DNA from: an uncultured Eubacteriales bacterium
GTDB lineage: Bacteria > Bacillota > Clostridia > Christensenellales > Aristaeellaceae
Reading direction: 5' to 3'
Assembly: GCA_900540045.1 (NCBI GenBank)
Contig: UQEF01000003.1
Location: forward strand, 1 to 64,000
Length of the DNA: 64,000 nucleotides
A program made the position numbers and the translations under genes. This document shows positions 1 through 7,943 of this stretch, in pieces; within the stretch, counting starts at the first letter, position 1; each line of letters starts with the position of its first letter. A model generated the notes under the pieces. The model saw nothing but the letters and a program-made list of their open reading frames with translations, was not told where the DNA came from and ran no database searches.

Positions 1-142
1 CGTGAAACGGCGTAACAACTCCGGCAGTCGATGAAAACGGCAGCATCAATATCAGCGCTCCAAGCACTATGACGCCGGCAAAGCCCATAACGATCAGCTT
101 AAAGGATGACAGCCGCTTTTTTCTATGTGTAATTTTAGGCAT
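1..142 (-). CDS. TrkH/KtrB-family potassium uptake protein, N-terminal fragment
   Basis: Only the first 47 codons are inside the window; the gene runs off its left edge. The product starts MPKITHRKKRLSS, then has a hydrophobic first membrane segment and the residues STAGVVTPF. That pattern (basic start, one helix, then SxSGxxTPF) is typical of the membrane subunit of Trk/Ktr potassium transporters, which work with a cytoplasmic TrkA/KtrA regulator. The ATG at 142 follows a clear AGGAG ribosome site about 8 bases upstream. The call rests on a short segment; another membrane protein is possible but less likely. Confidence 0.7.
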   Translation of the reverse strand, partial: MPKITHRKKRLSSFKLIVMGFAGVIVLGALILMLPFSSTAGVVTPFH

Positions 143-257
143 ATATACTTCTCCTGTTTCTACTTGTTTACAAAGAGTATACCGTGAAATATAAAAAAAC
201 GGTGTAATGATTCGGCACTCTGTATTAAGATTGCATTAAGGCGCTCATTCTTTAAAA

Positions 258-498
258 AAAACAGCGCAGAGCATAGCAAACGGCACAGACAAAGGCGGAT
301 CGTTTGTAACCGTTGTGCGGCTTGAAACAAAGCTCAGAGCCACTCTCACAGAACAACAAAAGGCTCTGTTCGAACAAATTAAAAAACGGATGTAGAAATT
401 ACGACCGGAATGAGCTACAAGCGTTCACAAACGGATTTCGATTTGCATCGCGGCTAGCGTTTCAGGCTTTTCTCCAGCAGTATCAAAGCAACTCATAA
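258..498 (+). pseudogene. Possible frameshifted remnant of a small DUF6809-like protein
   Basis: One frame reads RLETKLRATLTEQQKALFEQ at about 318-377 and stops at 393-395. A second frame picks up at about 415 with NELQAFTNGFRFASRLAFQA. Together they resemble small Clostridia proteins with a charged helical first half and a conserved FxxGFRxGxRL end. The frames diverge near A-rich runs around 375-390, so one indel would restore a single ORF. No good start codon or ribosome site is visible. It may be a decayed gene, a sequencing error, or chance. Confidence 0.3.
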
Positions 499-744
499 AT
501 AGCTATATATAAATGTAAGAGAACATTCCGTTTGGAGCATCCTAATTTTTCCTTGCCTATGTTTTATATTTGTGTTTTGTTTTGTTTGGGATTGTCGGGC
601 ATATCAGTCATTTTTGACATTCTCACAAGCATTCTTCTATGCTTTTTCTTCCTCTGTCTCTGTCGTCAATATTCATAACAACACTAAAATATGAGTGTCA
701 CAATGCGTGGTACTCCTTGATTTTATGCGGATATTTAGAAATAC
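499..744. other. Intergenic stretch, nothing recognised
   Basis: AT-rich sequence between the possible remnant and the end of the histidine phosphatase gene. I see no ORF with a ribosome site, no strong hairpin with a T-run and no tRNA. Confidence 0.5.
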
Positions 745-1278
745 TTAAAAATCGTAACGCAGAATTTCACAGTTTTTAACACCGAAATCTGCATACTCCT
801 CATTTGTCATATCGTTAAAATATGAGTTGACAACTCTTGCAATGCCGTTGTGAGCAACTAAAACACAAACCTTTCCGCTTGCTTTCACATCATCAAGCAG
901 ATTGTAAATTCTTTGTGCAAGGTGCAGCATAGACTCTCCGCCGTCATAACGGCTGACGAAATCTCTTTTGGCAATGCGAAACTCTTCGCCGTTTCTTGGC
1001 GTTCCCTCATATTTTCCAAAGTTTTGCTCGGTTAATCTCGGCTCTGCTTTTGCAGGAATTCCCGTGATTTCCGAAATGTGCTTTGCGGTTTTTTCGGCTC
1101 TCATAAGCGGAGAATAGAGGATGATATCTGCTTTTATATTCTCTGAAAGAATTTTCTTGCCCGTTTCAACAGCCTGTTCATGACCTTTTTCCGTGAGGTC
1201 AATATCCGTTGAACCGCAGATTTTATTTTCAACATTCCACACGGTCTGTCCGTGTCTGACAAAATACATATGTCCCAT
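745..1278 (-). CDS. Histidine phosphatase (phosphoglycerate mutase-like)
   Basis: The 177-residue product begins MGHMYFVRHGQTVWNVENK. The RHG motif holds the phospho-accepting histidine of the histidine phosphatase superfamily. A second family signature, LVAHNGIARVV, lies near residue 140 and supplies the other catalytic histidine. LYSPLMRAEKTA matches the usual SPLxRAxxTA segment. The start is set by AGGAG just upstream of the ATG at 1278; an upstream in-frame extension has no ribosome site. The substrate cannot be told from sequence: members act as broad phosphatases, cobalamin-pathway phosphatases or true mutases. It is transcribed away from the neighbouring hydrolase gene. Confidence 0.85.
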   Translation of the reverse strand: MGHMYFVRHGQTVWNVENKICGSTDIDLTEKGHEQAVETGKKILSENIKADIILYSPLMRAEKTAKHISEITGIPAKAEPRLTEQNFGKYEGTPRNGEEFRIAKRDFVSRYDGGESMLHLAQRIYNLLDDVKASGKVCVLVAHNGIARVVNSYFNDMTNEEYADFGVKNCEILRYDF

Positions 1279-1365
1279 AAGCGTTCTCCTTGCAGTTTTT
1301 CTAAACACTATTTTAATTGAGCCGACAACGAAAATCAAGTTACAAAACAAATTTTTGCAAATAAA

Positions 1366-1394
1366 TTGACAGCGGCAAAGTCAGCTGATATATT
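1366..1394 (+). promoter_or_regulatory. SigA-type promoter of the nicotinamidase-like gene
   Basis: TTGACA at 1366-1371 and TATATT at 1389-1394 are separated by exactly 17 bases, about 40 bases upstream of the ATG at 1434. Confidence 0.75.
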
Positions 1395-1433
1395 TGATAT
1401 GTACAGTTCAAAATTAAAAACGGAGTGATTTGT

Positions 1434-1934
1434 ATGAAGAAAACTTTGATTGTAATAGATATGCAGAATGATTTTATTGACGGCAGTCTCGGTACTGATG
1501 AGGCTGTGAAAATTGTGCCTAATGTACGCAAAAAGATTGAAGAATACCGTTCAAACGGTGATGAAATTATTTTTACAAGGGATACTCACGGTGAAGATTA
1601 CCTAAACACTCCCGAGGGCAAAAAACTGCCCGTTGTACATTGCGTAAAAAATACTCACGGCTGGCAGATTGCAGACGGACTTGATGTTCCCGACGCAATT
1701 CATATTGACAAGCCGTCATTCGGCTATACTCATTGGGATAAATTCTGCTTTGAAAAAGTCGAGCTTGTAGGACTTTGCACCGATATCTGCGTTGTGTCAA
1801 ATGCGTTGATTCTAAAGGCACTTTTCCCGAACGCTGAAATCAGCGTTGATTCGGCTTGCTGTGCCGGCGTAACCCCCGAAACCCACAATTCCGCCCTTGC
1901 AACAATGAAAATGTGCCAGATTGATGTGGTGTGA
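1434..1934 (+). CDS. Isochorismatase/nicotinamidase-family cysteine hydrolase
   Basis: The 166-residue protein opens MKKTLIVIDMQNDFIDGSLG; the Asp of DMQNDF is the first catalytic residue of this family. A lysine follows in HIDKPSF, and the nucleophilic cysteine lies in LCTDICVVSNAL. This complete Asp-Lys-Cys triad and the length match bacterial nicotinamidases (PncA), which turn nicotinamide into nicotinate for NAD salvage, but related amidohydrolases share the fold. I chose the ATG at 1434 because a GGAG-type site sits at normal spacing; a GTG nine bases upstream is too close to it. Confidence 0.85.
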   Translation: MKKTLIVIDMQNDFIDGSLGTDEAVKIVPNVRKKIEEYRSNGDEIIFTRDTHGEDYLNTPEGKKLPVVHCVKNTHGWQIADGLDVPDAIHIDKPSFGYTHWDKFCFEKVELVGLCTDICVVSNALILKALFPNAEISVDSACCAGVTPETHNSALATMKMCQIDVV

Positions 1935-1973
1935 TTTAATAATAAAATATATTGTGATTTTAAGTTCGTGATA

Positions 1974-2002
1974 TTGAATATATTAAAATACTTTGCGATA
2001 AT
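1974..2002 (+). promoter_or_regulatory. Predicted promoter of the toxin-like small RNA
   Basis: TTGAAT at 1974-1979 and GATAAT at 1997-2002, 17 bases apart. Transcription would start near 2009, at the left arm of the inverted repeat. Confidence 0.5.
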
Positions 2003-2062
2003 TACTTGGTAAGGAAACGGTGGCAGCTGTTTCGACTCCCTTATCAAAAGGGGGGTGATTGC

Positions 2063-2125
2063 GTGGAATACATAGCTGTGAGAATCATCTTCACATTTTT
2101 TATTGTGTTCACCATAAAGAAATAA
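2063..2125 (+). CDS. Toxin-like 20-residue hydrophobic peptide
   Basis: A GTG-started ORF encodes VEYIAVRIIFTFFIVFTIKK: a single hydrophobic segment with a lysine tail, the shape of Fst/Ldr/TxpA-type type I toxins. A very strong G-rich ribosome site (AAGGGGGG, 2048-2055) precedes it. That site can pair with CCCTT at 2038-2042 around a five-base loop, which would hide it. A bidirectional-looking terminator begins at the stop codon, and a strong promoter faces it from the other side. This fits a type I toxin-antitoxin locus, but the peptide is short and no homologue could be checked. Confidence 0.5.
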   Translation: MEYIAVRIIFTFFIVFTIKK

Positions 2126-2165
2126 CCGCCCTGTGTCGTGAACAGAGCGGTTAATCTTTAATTAA
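2124..2165. terminator. Hairpin terminator of the toxin-like locus, possibly shared
   Basis: AACCGC-C-CTGT (2124-2134) pairs with ACAG-A-GCGGTT (2142-2152), followed on the + strand by a T-rich tail (TTAATCTTTAATTAATTTTT). The minus-strand side is moderately T-rich, so it could also end the convergent RNA. Confidence 0.65.
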
Positions 2166-2214
2166 TTTTTATTGTTCAAACTTACGAAACAGCTAAAGCC
2201 GTTTTCTTACTTGT

Positions 2215-2243
2215 ATATTATCATTGATGAACAATTATGTCAA
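2215..2243 (-). promoter_or_regulatory. Convergent promoter facing the toxin-like ORF
   Basis: On the minus strand TTGACA (2243-2238) and TAATAT (2220-2215) are 17 bases apart, a near-consensus promoter. There is no protein gene for it to serve. Its transcript would start near 2208 and run into the terminator at 2124-2152, which suggests an antisense or antitoxin RNA. Confidence 0.55.
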
Positions 2244-2246
2244 TAA

Positions 2247-2290
2247 AAAACTTCAATTTTGTTTGACAAGAGATTGAAGTTTTATTTTTT
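2247..2290. terminator. Hairpin terminator after the GIY-YIG gene
   Basis: AAAACTTCAAT (2247-2257) pairs with ATTGAAGTTTT (2273-2283). T-rich tracts flank both sides, so it can act on either strand; it lies downstream of the minus-strand GIY-YIG gene. Confidence 0.65.
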
Positions 2291-2360
2291 GTATGTGCTA
2301 GTTTTTTAGAAAATTGAAGATTATTCAAAATAAATCAATTGTAAAATTTTTTGTATGAAG

Positions 2361-3452
2361 CTACTCGGAAAGTTCAAATATTCTTTCTATAACAGCTTTG
2401 AAAAATGGTAAATCTTTTTCCTGCTGATAATCCATATAACTCCAATGTGTGATATATCTCCATTTTGAAATCAACAATGATGTGGCTGTGCTGTAATCCG
2501 TATGTTTCAGCATTTTCTTAAGCTGTTTGTAATCGGTAATATTTAAAATGTTTTTGTTATTATATTCATATTTTGAATCATTGAAACTGCCTAATTTAAA
2601 TCCCATTTTTACCAAATCATTACCGAAATTCATTTCAAAATCATGAATATCCATAGAATTATTGATGAATTTTTCGTAGTATGGTTTTAGCAGCTTAGCG
2701 GTATTTTTTCTTCCGTTTATGTATGAAATAGGATTTTGCGTCATATTTACTAAATCGGCAATGTTTTTGTTTATGTAAATATTCGGCTTATTAACTGCTT
2801 GACAGGTGCAGTATTTGCGATTTGACCTTGAAAGATTTTCTTTGCACAATCGTGGATAGAATGGAGTTTCCACACCTGAAGAATACCACTTCATATTTTC
2901 ATAAACTCCGACAATCAGTCCGTGATTTACAGCAATAAGATAGTCGCAATTTTCTGCTCGTTTGGTGTCGATTATCCAATGACCTCTCGCACATTCCATA
3001 ACTTGGCTGTCTGACATATCGTATTTATAAAGTGAATTTATTTTAACAATTAAAAGATTGCGGAAAATATCTTCTTTTGAAAGAATTTCGGCACCGTAAA
3101 TTTTTTCAAAATCTTCAGCTGTAATAACAGGTGCTGTGTGGTGTCCAGAAACTACATTAGTCAGTGATTGAGAGTCAATGTAGTTCATTATATTTATCAA
3201 AGCCGATTCGGCAACGAATGCCTCTTTTTCCGAAAGACCATATGATATAATTAGTTTTTTGATTTTGTTACCCGATGAGAGTATTTCTTTTATACGATTC
3301 GACTTATTTGGGTTATCGAGTTTTTCTTCGTGTTGAAAAACACGGTTGTTAATTCCTTTGCCTATGTAAAATATTTTGTTATCTCTTGGATCTGCAAGGG
3401 CATAAACATAGTAACCTAATTTTTGTTTTACCTTGTCGGAAAAGCCATTCAT
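2361..3452 (-). CDS. GIY-YIG nuclease-domain protein (LEM-3-like)
   Basis: A 363-residue protein with an N-terminal GIY-YIG domain: GYYVYALADPRDNKIFYIGK carries the YVY and YIG signatures, followed by GxxxRxxxH (GINNRVFQH) and a later Glu in FVAESALI. This spacing resembles the LEM-3 type found in stand-alone bacterial proteins, not UvrC or homing endonucleases. The remaining 250 residues are not recognised. The start at 3452 has an AAAGG site at 10-base spacing; an ATG nine bases upstream overlaps that site. It stands alone between two hairpins. A role in DNA processing is an inference. Confidence 0.7.
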   Translation of the reverse strand: MNGFSDKVKQKLGYYVYALADPRDNKIFYIGKGINNRVFQHEEKLDNPNKSNRIKEILSSGNKIKKLIISYGLSEKEAFVAESALINIMNYIDSQSLTNVVSGHHTAPVITAEDFEKIYGAEILSKEDIFRNLLIVKINSLYKYDMSDSQVMECARGHWIIDTKRAENCDYLIAVNHGLIVGVYENMKWYSSGVETPFYPRLCKENLSRSNRKYCTCQAVNKPNIYINKNIADLVNMTQNPISYINGRKNTAKLLKPYYEKFINNSMDIHDFEMNFGNDLVKMGFKLGSFNDSKYEYNNKNILNITDYKQLKKMLKHTDYSTATSLLISKWRYITHWSYMDYQQEKDLPFFKAVIERIFELSE

Positions 3453-3544
3453 AAGAAACATACCTTTCAGCTTAATTTATTTAATGATACCATAAATGTT
3501 AAATACGGTAAAGCGTTGTTTTGTGTACTTGATTTATACAAATA

Positions 3545-3600
3545 CGGTCGGGAAAATTCGGTGTATTGTTTTACACCTGTCTTCCCGACCGCATTTTTTA
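3545..3600. terminator. Two-tier hairpin terminator
   Basis: CGGTCGGGAA (3545-3554) pairs with TTCCCGACCG (3582-3591), with a nested GGTGTA/TACACC stem inside. On the + strand CATTTTTTATTATT follows. It lies between spoVT and the GIY-YIG gene, both on the minus strand, and most likely ends spoVT transcription although its T-run is stronger the other way. Confidence 0.55.
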
Positions 3601-3620
3601 TTATTACCTATTTTTAAAAA

Positions 3621-4163
3621 TCATTCTTCCATTTGCTTGCCGAGGAATGCGGCGGCTGTTTGTGCAAGCTTGATTTCGGCATTTGTCGGGATTTTGGTCT
3701 GTTCGCCTGTGAGCATAACTACCGCACCCGAAACATCTCCGGCGGCGATAATCGGATAGATTACCGATGCATAGTGTTCAATGCCCTCAATCGGCTGAAT
3801 ATCGCCGAGCGTCTGCTGTGTTGCCGAATAGGTTTTGCGATTTTCCATATATCCCTCAAGCACGGTTGTTACCCGGCGCTCAAGAAATTCACGCTTTGAA
3901 ACTCCTGCGGCGGCGATTACATGGTCACGGTCTGTTATGATTGTCGGCATTGAGCTGATTTTGGCAAGCACATCTGCATATTGTGACGCAAACTCCGCAA
4001 GCTCTCCGACAGGCGAATATTTTTTAAAAATAACCTCGCCGTCCGTTGCGGTATAAATTTCGAGCGGATCTCCCTCACGAATACGAAGCGTCCGCCTGAT
4101 TTCTTTCGGTATAACCACTCTTCCGAGATCGTCGATTCTTCTGACGATTCCTGTTGCTTTCAT
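3621..4163 (-). CDS. spoVT: Stage V sporulation transcriptional regulator SpoVT
   Basis: The 180-residue protein starts MKATGIVRRIDDLGRVVIPK, the AbrB-type swapped-hairpin DNA-binding domain (about residues 1-50). It continues into the GAF-like domain that distinguishes SpoVT from the shorter AbrB and Abh; the length matches B. subtilis SpoVT. In the family it tunes SigG-dependent genes in the forespore. A ribosome site (GGGAG) precedes the ATG. It is a single-gene unit here. Its presence marks the AT-rich half as derived from an endospore former. Confidence 0.92.
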   Translation of the reverse strand: MKATGIVRRIDDLGRVVIPKEIRRTLRIREGDPLEIYTATDGEVIFKKYSPVGELAEFASQYADVLAKISSMPTIITDRDHVIAAAGVSKREFLERRVTTVLEGYMENRKTYSATQQTLGDIQPIEGIEHYASVIYPIIAAGDVSGAVVMLTGEQTKIPTNAEIKLAQTAAAFLGKQMEE

Positions 4164-4317
4164 ATTAAAAACTCCCTTCGGACAATTTTGCCCTTTGTCT
4201 GATACATATTCAGCAAATTATTTGCAGTAATATTGTTTGATTCATACAGTTTTTTATACCGAAATTTTCTTTGGTGACATATTTTTACAGCATATAAAAA
4301 ATATAACTTTATCACGA

Positions 4318-4406
4318 TTTAGTTAATCGTAACCACCTAAATTGCAAAATAATCTTGACTTAGCAAAAACAGTGGTTTATAATTTAGTTAATCGTAAATA
4401 ACTAAA
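4318..4406 (+). promoter_or_regulatory. Promoter overlapped by a repeated palindromic operator-like motif
   Basis: TTGACT (4355-4360) and TATAAT (4378-4383) are 17 bases apart. The motif TTTAGTTAATCGTAA occurs at 4318-4332, upstream of -35, and again at 4383-4397, starting in the -10 box. The second copy continues into TAACTAAA (4399-4406), giving an inverted repeat with TTTAGTTA. This layout suggests repression, possibly autoregulation by the ATPase gene. Confidence 0.65.
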
Positions 4407-4446
4407 TCGTAGATGAGTAATTTGCAAACGGTCAGAGGTGAGAATT

Positions 4447-5850
4447 TTGTTTATAGGCAGAAAGAATGAGCTTTTACAGCTTAACAGATTGTATAACAGC
4501 GGAAAATTTGAATTTGCCGTCATATACGGTCGCCGCCGTGTAGGAAAAACGGCTATCATAAACGAGTTTGTCAAGGATAAAAACGCAATTTGTTTCACAG
4601 GAGTTGAAACAAATGCAAAGCAAAATCTTGAAAATTTGAGCGAGTGCATTCTTGAATTTTCAACAGGAATGAAAACGGATACTGCTTTTTCAAACTTTCA
4701 GTCGGCACTTGAATATGTTTTTAAATTGTCAGAGAACAAAAGAATCGTCCTTTGCCTTGACGAATATCCGTATGTAGCAAGAGCGTCAAGAAGTCTTGCA
4801 TCAACACTGCAAATGTTAATTGACAAATATAAAGACAGTTCAAAGTTGTTTCTTATTCTCTGCGGTTCGTCAATGTCATATATGGAGGACCATGTGCTTG
4901 CATACAAAGCACCCTTGTATGGCAGAAGAACGGCTCAGTTTAAGATTTTGCCGTTTGAATTTTGCGAGGCTTGTGAGTATTTTAACGGAATGTCACCCGA
5001 AGATAAGGCACTTGCCTATGGGCTTGTGGGAGGTACACCGCAATATCTTTTGCAGATTAACAACAAAATTTCAATAGAGGATAATATAAAAAATATTTTT
5101 CTGAATCCTGTATCGGCTCTGTATGAAGAGCCTAACAATCTTTTGAAACAAGAGGTAAGAGAGCCGGCTATTTATAATGCCGTGATTACGGCAATTGCTA
5201 CGGGTGCATCAAAAATATCGGAGATTTCAACAAAGGTTGGAGAAACCTCAAGCACTTGTGTTGCTTATGTCAAGAATCTTGTTGCTCTCGGAATTGTGAG
5301 AAAAGAAGTGCCGTACGGTGAAAAATCCACGAAGAAAACAATTTATTCTATCGAGGATAATATGTTCAGATTTTGGTATCGTTTTGTGCCGGAAAATTCT
5401 TCGATAATTTCAAGAGGTGCGGTTGAACTTGCGTACAGTCGAATTGCACCGTATTTGTCGGATTATATGGGTGCTGTGTTTGAAGAAATCTGCAAGCAGT
5501 ATTTGTGGAAAAGATTGCTGAACGGTGATTCCGAAATTGATTTTACGGATATCGGCAGATGGTGGGGAACAAATCCAAAAACAAGACAACAGGAAGAAAT
5601 TGATATAATCGGCTCGGCAGATAAAAATACGGCTCTTTTTGGTGAATGTAAGTGGCGTAATGAAAGTGTTGACCTCGGTGTTCTTGAAACACTTGTTGAA
5701 CGCAGTAAGCTTTTTAATTTCGACAAAAAGCATTTTTATATTTTTTCAAAATCCGGTTTTACAAAGGGTTGCATTGATAAGGCAAATGAACTCGGAAATG
5801 TCAGCCTGATTGCTTATGATGATATTTTAAAATATAATAACAAAAATTAA
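4447..5850 (+). CDS. Archaeal-type AAA ATPase with C-terminal DUF234-like domain
   Basis: The 467-residue protein begins FIGRKNELLQLNRLY and has a Walker A motif, GRRRVGKTAI, around residue 30, then a Walker B-like LCLDEYPYVA near 105. A winged-helix-like region follows (KISEISTKVGETSSTCVAYV). The C-terminus is a DUF234/nuclease-like domain with FGECKWR, reminiscent of the ECK of restriction-type folds. Such ATPases are common in archaea and gut Clostridia; their role is unknown. I place the start at TTG 4447, seven bases after AGAGGTG; GTG 4438 lies within that site. The GC level matches its left-side neighbours. Confidence 0.8.
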   Translation: MFIGRKNELLQLNRLYNSGKFEFAVIYGRRRVGKTAIINEFVKDKNAICFTGVETNAKQNLENLSECILEFSTGMKTDTAFSNFQSALEYVFKLSENKRIVLCLDEYPYVARASRSLASTLQMLIDKYKDSSKLFLILCGSSMSYMEDHVLAYKAPLYGRRTAQFKILPFEFCEACEYFNGMSPEDKALAYGLVGGTPQYLLQINNKISIEDNIKNIFLNPVSALYEEPNNLLKQEVREPAIYNAVITAIATGASKISEISTKVGETSSTCVAYVKNLVALGIVRKEVPYGEKSTKKTIYSIEDNMFRFWYRFVPENSSIISRGAVELAYSRIAPYLSDYMGAVFEEICKQYLWKRLLNGDSEIDFTDIGRWWGTNPKTRQQEEIDIIGSADKNTALFGECKWRNESVDLGVLETLVERSKLFNFDKKHFYIFSKSGFTKGCIDKANELGNVSLIAYDDILKYNNKN

Positions 5851-5856
5851 ATCTAA

Positions 5857-5888
5857 AAATCCCCGTCGGAGAAATCTGACGGGGATTT
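5857..5888. terminator. Bidirectional terminator between convergent genes
   Basis: AAATCCCCGTC (5857-5867) pairs perfectly with GACGGGGATTT (5878-5888), between the + strand ATPase gene and the minus-strand cytX. Confidence 0.8.
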
Positions 5889-5905
5889 GACTTTGTTGTA
5901 AGCGA

Positions 5906-7102
5906 TTACGCTTTTTGGGATTTTGAAGTGATTTTATCTGCGATTTTGGTAACTATGACGCAGAGGATGATTGTGAAAACCATATCGGGCAAGGTGTTGC
6001 CGACGATAATGTCAACATTCATCAGAAAACGATATGCCGCAAAGCCTGCAAGCCATACTATGATGTTGCAGATGTCAACGGCTTTGCTTGCTCTGTCTTT
6101 TTTGAGAATGAAAAAGTCTGCAATCTGAATGGCAATCATCGGAGCAAATACCGAACCGATGAGATAGAGAAAATCGGTAATGTCATCCATAGGATAAACA
6201 ATTGCGGCGATTACACCTACTATTGTTACTGCAACGGCAACATATTTTCCTTTGAGTTTTGAGAAGATTGATTCGCTTGAAATGCCTGCCGAGTAAGCAT
6301 CAAGGAAGGTTGTTGTAACTGTTGAAAGAATTACAATTACAAGACCTGCAATGCTGAGTCCTGATTTAAGCATGATTTTTGCAATATCGCTTTCGCCTGT
6401 AAGGATAGACGCACTCATACCGATTATGTACATCCAACAGCTTACCGCACCGTAAACAAGTGTGCTTGCAAGAGTTGCCTTGAACGGCTTTTCCGCCTCT
6501 CTTGTGTAGTCGCTGATGAGCGGTAACCATGAAAGCGGCATTGCTACCGAAAGCTCAACTGCCGCACCGAATGACATTGAGTCATCGCCTGCCGCACCCA
6601 TACCGTTGCCGTTTCCGAAAATAAAGAAACACATCACGATTGTGAGAATGAACAGTGCCGCCATTGCGATTGTGTTGAGCTTGCCGAGGTTTGAAATGCC
6701 GACAAGAATCCAAAGTACAATCAATGCGCCGATTACGATACAGGCAATCCACCTGCCTGTATCGCCCATATTCAGAATACTGTTCACGGAAAGTGAGCCG
6801 TCATAAATCATAATGGCTGTCCAGCCGACAAGCTGAATAACATTGAGGACAGAGAAAAGAAGTCCGCCCTTGTTGCCAAAGCTCATTTTTACGGTTTCCA
6901 TTGAGCTTTTACGGCACTTACCGCCGATGAGTCCTGCACAAAAGAGCATTGCACATCCGATTATGTGCCCGATGATTACGGCTAAAATGCCCTTTTCAAA
7001 ACCTAACGGAGCAAAGTATGTACCTGTGAGAATTTCGGCGATTGAAACGCCTGCTCCGAACCATATCAAACTGTTTTCAAATACACTTGTCTGCTTTTTC
7101 AT
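5906..7102 (-). CDS. cytX: Putative hydroxymethylpyrimidine transporter CytX
   Basis: The 398-residue NCS1-family permease has about 12 hydrophobic segments and starts MKKQTSVFENSLIWFGAGVS. The WFGAGVSIAEI segment is the family's first helix. CytX is the NCS1 branch found in TPP-riboswitch operons, where it is assigned to uptake of the pyrimidine precursor HMP. That context is present here: it is the last gene of a riboswitch-controlled thi operon and overlaps the end of thiD by four bases. Substrate is inferred from context. It lies at the cell membrane. Confidence 0.85.
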   Translation of the reverse strand: MKKQTSVFENSLIWFGAGVSIAEILTGTYFAPLGFEKGILAVIIGHIIGCAMLFCAGLIGGKCRKSSMETVKMSFGNKGGLLFSVLNVIQLVGWTAIMIYDGSLSVNSILNMGDTGRWIACIVIGALIVLWILVGISNLGKLNTIAMAALFILTIVMCFFIFGNGNGMGAAGDDSMSFGAAVELSVAMPLSWLPLISDYTREAEKPFKATLASTLVYGAVSCWMYIIGMSASILTGESDIAKIMLKSGLSIAGLVIVILSTVTTTFLDAYSAGISSESIFSKLKGKYVAVAVTIVGVIAAIVYPMDDITDFLYLIGSVFAPMIAIQIADFFILKKDRASKAVDICNIIVWLAGFAAYRFLMNVDIIVGNTLPDMVFTIILCVIVTKIADKITSKSQKA

Positions 7103-7917
7103 TGCTCTGCCTCCGAATTTTCTTTTGTAAATTTACTTTGAATGTCAAAAGCGTGGTTCATGGGACCGCTGCCTTTGCCGAGGTCAAGCATTGCCGCAAG
7201 TGCGCCTGAAATATAATCCTTTGCACGCTTTACGGAAGCGTCAAGGTCAAAGCCTTTTGCAAGATTAGCGGCTATTGCACTTGAAAGTGTACAGCCTGTT
7301 CCGTGTGTGTTGGGATTGTTGATTCTTTTGCCGTTGTACCATGTGTAGGTGCCGTCTTTAAAGAGCAAATCGTTTGCATCGTTAATCTGATGTCCGCCCT
7401 TGCAGAGAACCGCACAACCGTACTTTTCGCTGATTATTTCAGCGGCTTTTATCATTTCTTCCTCATTTGAAATTTTCATTTCAGAGAGAACTTCCGCCTC
7501 CGGAATATTCGGTGTAAGAACTGTTGCAAGCGGAAAGAGATGCTCTTTGAGAGTGCTTACCGCCTCGTCGCTGATAAGCTTTGCTCCGCTTGTTGCCACC
7601 ATAACCGGATCGACAACAATATTTTTTGCATCGTACTTTTTCAGCTTGTCCGAAATTGTTTTTATAAGGCTTGATGAAGAAACCATTCCGATTTTTACGG
7701 CATCGGGATAAATATCCGTAAAGATACTTTCAAGCTGTTCACCCAGAAATTCGGGTGTAGATTCCATAATTGCCGTAACGCCGGTTGTGTTCTGTGCGGT
7801 AAGTGCGGTGATTGCGCTCATGGCATAAACACCGTTTGTTATCATAGTTTTGATATCCGCTTGAATACCGGCGCCTCCGCTGCAGTCACTGCCAGCGATT
7901 GTTAATGCTGTTTTCAT
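7099..7917 (-). CDS. thiD: Hydroxymethylpyrimidine/phosphomethylpyrimidine kinase
   Basis: ThiD phosphorylates HMP and then HMP-P to HMP-PP for thiamine synthesis. The 272-residue product starts MKTALTIAGSDCSGGAGIQA, the family's N-terminal signature, and has the C-terminal anion-hole/ATP motif GTGCTLSSAIAA. Length and motifs are those of a single-domain ThiD. It sits downstream of the HAD gene and overlaps cytX (ATGA), so transporter and kinase are translated together. Confidence 0.95.
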   Translation of the reverse strand: MKTALTIAGSDCSGGAGIQADIKTMITNGVYAMSAITALTAQNTTGVTAIMESTPEFLGEQLESIFTDIYPDAVKIGMVSSSSLIKTISDKLKKYDAKNIVVDPVMVATSGAKLISDEAVSTLKEHLFPLATVLTPNIPEAEVLSEMKISNEEEMIKAAEIISEKYGCAVLCKGGHQINDANDLLFKDGTYTWYNGKRINNPNTHGTGCTLSSAIAANLAKGFDLDASVKRAKDYISGALAAMLDLGKGSGPMNHAFDIQSKFTKENSEAEQ

Positions 7918-7943
7918 TTTAATCTCCTCTTTGCATTAATTTT

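Larger units (their letters stand above)
2009..2210. repeat. Imperfect inverted repeat flanking the toxin-like ORF
   Basis: Left arm 2009-2034 contains GTAAGGAAACGG and AGCTGTTTCG. Right arm 2185-2210 contains CGAAACAGCT and CCGTTTTCTTAC. The outer 12-mers match at 11 positions and the inner 10-mers match perfectly as reverse complements. Each arm lies just downstream of a predicted promoter (one per strand), so two convergent RNAs would begin with near-identical 5' sequences, each able to form a small GAAAC/GTTTC-type hairpin. Alternatively one long transcript could pair its two ends. Confidence 0.6.

Noticed and set aside
2361-3452. GIY-YIG gene as a homing endonuclease or mobile element
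   Set aside because: No intron, intein or terminal repeats flank it and the domain resembles stand-alone LEM-3-type proteins.
3423-3617. A 64-codon + strand ORF between the GIY-YIG gene and spoVT
   Set aside because: No ribosome site, overlaps the GIY-YIG start and a terminator hairpin, and looks random.
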